Shown here: positions 32,858 to 33,515 of the stretch, piece after piece | Numbering within the stretch: position 1 is the first letter of the stretch | How the letters are laid out: each line of letters starts with the position of its first letter | Notes under the pieces: generated by a model | What the model was told of the DNA's origin: nothing | Database searches by the model: none | What the model saw: only the letters and a program-made list of their open reading frames with translations | Position numbers and translations under genes: made by a program | From: Gammaproteobacteria bacterium | GTDB taxonomy: Bacteria > Pseudomonadota > Gammaproteobacteria > Eutrophobiales > Eutrophobiaceae | Reading direction: 5' to 3' | NCBI GenBank assembly: GCA_022826885.1 | Contig: JAJDUB010000028.1 | Span: forward strand, 50,001-83,515 | Length of the DNA: 33,515 nt

Positions 32858-33515
32858 AAACGAGGCACGTACTGGCGTTATTAATTCTGCCCGCCTTACT
32901 GACAGGAACAGCAACTGCAACGGAGCGGCTCAGGCTTGCAACAACGACAAGCACTGATAATTCAGGCCTATTCAATGTATTACATCCACTATTTGAAGAA
33001 AAATATAATGTAAACATTGATGTAATTGCCGTCGGGACAGGGAAAGCGCTCCGCCTGGGTCAGAACGGCGATGTGGATGTGTTGATGGTCCATGCTCCGG
33101 CGGCGGAAAAAACCTTTATAGCCAGTGGTTTCGGCAGTGAACGGTTGCCGGTGATGCATAATGACTTCGTGATAATCGGACCTCCAGAGGACCCTGCCGG
33201 TGTCAAAACCGTTACGGATATTACCGATGCAATGGCAAAAATTGCAAACAGCCGCGCGAGTTTTATTTCCCGGGGAGATGACTCAGGCACCCACAAGAAA
33301 GAGTTGTCACTGTGGCAGGCTGCTGGTCTGGAGCCCGGAGGTGAGCGCTATCTCTCCGTCGGCCAGGGGATGGGAGCAGTCATCAAGATTGCCGATGACA
33401 AGCAGGCTTATACCTTGTCTGATCGCGGGACCTACCTGGCTTTTACCGGCAAAATCGGGCTGGATATTCTGTATGCCGGCGATGAAGCCCTGTTCAATCC
33501 CTACCATGTCATATT
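32854..33515 (+). CDS. tupA: Tungstate ABC transporter substrate-binding protein, 3' end outside window
   Basis: The frame is open to the window edge, giving at least 220 residues. A Sec signal peptide (KTRHVLALLILPALLTGTATA, cleavage near residue 22; first residues quoted only) is followed by the family hallmark ATTTSTDNSGLF. Further TupA motifs are VGTGKALRLGQNGDVDVLMV (first 20 residues), HAPAAE and DFVIIGP. A Ser/Thr-rich binding pocket with TTTST and SRGDDSGTH is preserved. It binds tungstate (or molybdate) in the periplasm for a TupBC permease expected just beyond the edge. The ATG overlaps the deacetylase-like stop, so it is translationally coupled. Confidence 0.92.
   Translation, partial: MKTRHVLALLILPALLTGTATATERLRLATTTSTDNSGLFNVLHPLFEEKYNVNIDVIAVGTGKALRLGQNGDVDVLMVHAPAAEKTFIASGFGSERLPVMHNDFVIIGPPEDPAGVKTVTDITDAMAKIANSRASFISRGDDSGTHKKELSLWQAAGLEPGGERYLSVGQGMGAVIKIADDKQAYTLSDRGTYLAFTGKIGLDILYAGDEALFNPYHVI

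Overview
The window reads as a chromosomal segment of a gammaproteobacterium, probably an aerobic marine-type heterotroph. The 23S and 5S rRNA at the left edge look gammaproteobacterial (the stretch after the 23S GTPase-centre region resembles Pseudomonas-like sequences). The gene content is TonB-dependent uptake, acyl-CoA chemistry, a fused indolepyruvate-ferredoxin-oxidoreductase-type enzyme and class-D flavin monooxygenases. Genus-level placement is not supportable from sequence reading alone. I saw no transposase, integrase, tRNA, CRISPR array or phage gene. No stretch longer than about 300 bases lacks a gene; the larger gaps (about 100-230 bases) are described as regulatory or intergenic entries.

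Layout. (1) 1-1321: 3' part of a 23S rRNA, the 5S rRNA and the rrn terminator. (2) 1368-4760: an Asp/Glu-racemase-family gene (-) divergent from a TonB-dependent receptor (+) that ends in a strong terminator. (3) 4751-6858 (-): a three-gene operon of ATC-hydrolase-like protein, SDR and crotonase-fold protein. (4) 7066-16985: two paralogous AraC-family regulators flanking a 1156-residue fused IOR-type 2-oxoacid oxidoreductase. The second regulator heads a + strand operon with a YkvI-like permease, an isovaleryl-CoA-dehydrogenase-type flavoprotein and an acetolactate-synthase-like TPP enzyme. (5) 17009-24341: a visibly GC-richer block. Five - strand genes are nearly end to end (VOC protein, acyl-CoA synthetase, SDR, APH-type kinase, Fe-ADH/maleylacetate-reductase-like). 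They diverge from an alpha/beta hydrolase and a class-D monooxygenase-like gene. The block ends at a 32-codon SDR remnant. (6) 24526-30090: a Tat-signal amidohydrolase (+) converging on a - strand series of OsmC-like, PQQ-propeller, second class-D monooxygenase-like and GST genes. (7) 30198-33515: a + strand series of NTF2-like protein, exported metallo-beta-lactamase-fold protein, histone-deacetylase-fold protein with a Tat-like leader, and TupA tungstate-binding protein cut by the window edge.

How the genes may work together (inference). The window is mostly catabolic modules for small organic acids or ring compounds. The synthetase-SDR-kinase series in region 5 parallels the known levulinate (lva) route, in which an acid is activated to a CoA thioester, the 4-oxo group is reduced and the 4-hydroxyl is phosphorylated. 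The neighbouring flavin monooxygenase, VOC protein and alpha/beta hydrolase are the families used for ring hydroxylation, ring cleavage and hydrolysis. Region 4 combines a regulator, a permease, a CoA-ester dehydrogenase and two TPP enzymes, which suggests breakdown of an amino-acid-derived 2-oxo acid. Several products of regions 6 and 7 carry export signals, suggesting periplasmic hydrolysis. Substrates are not identified anywhere.
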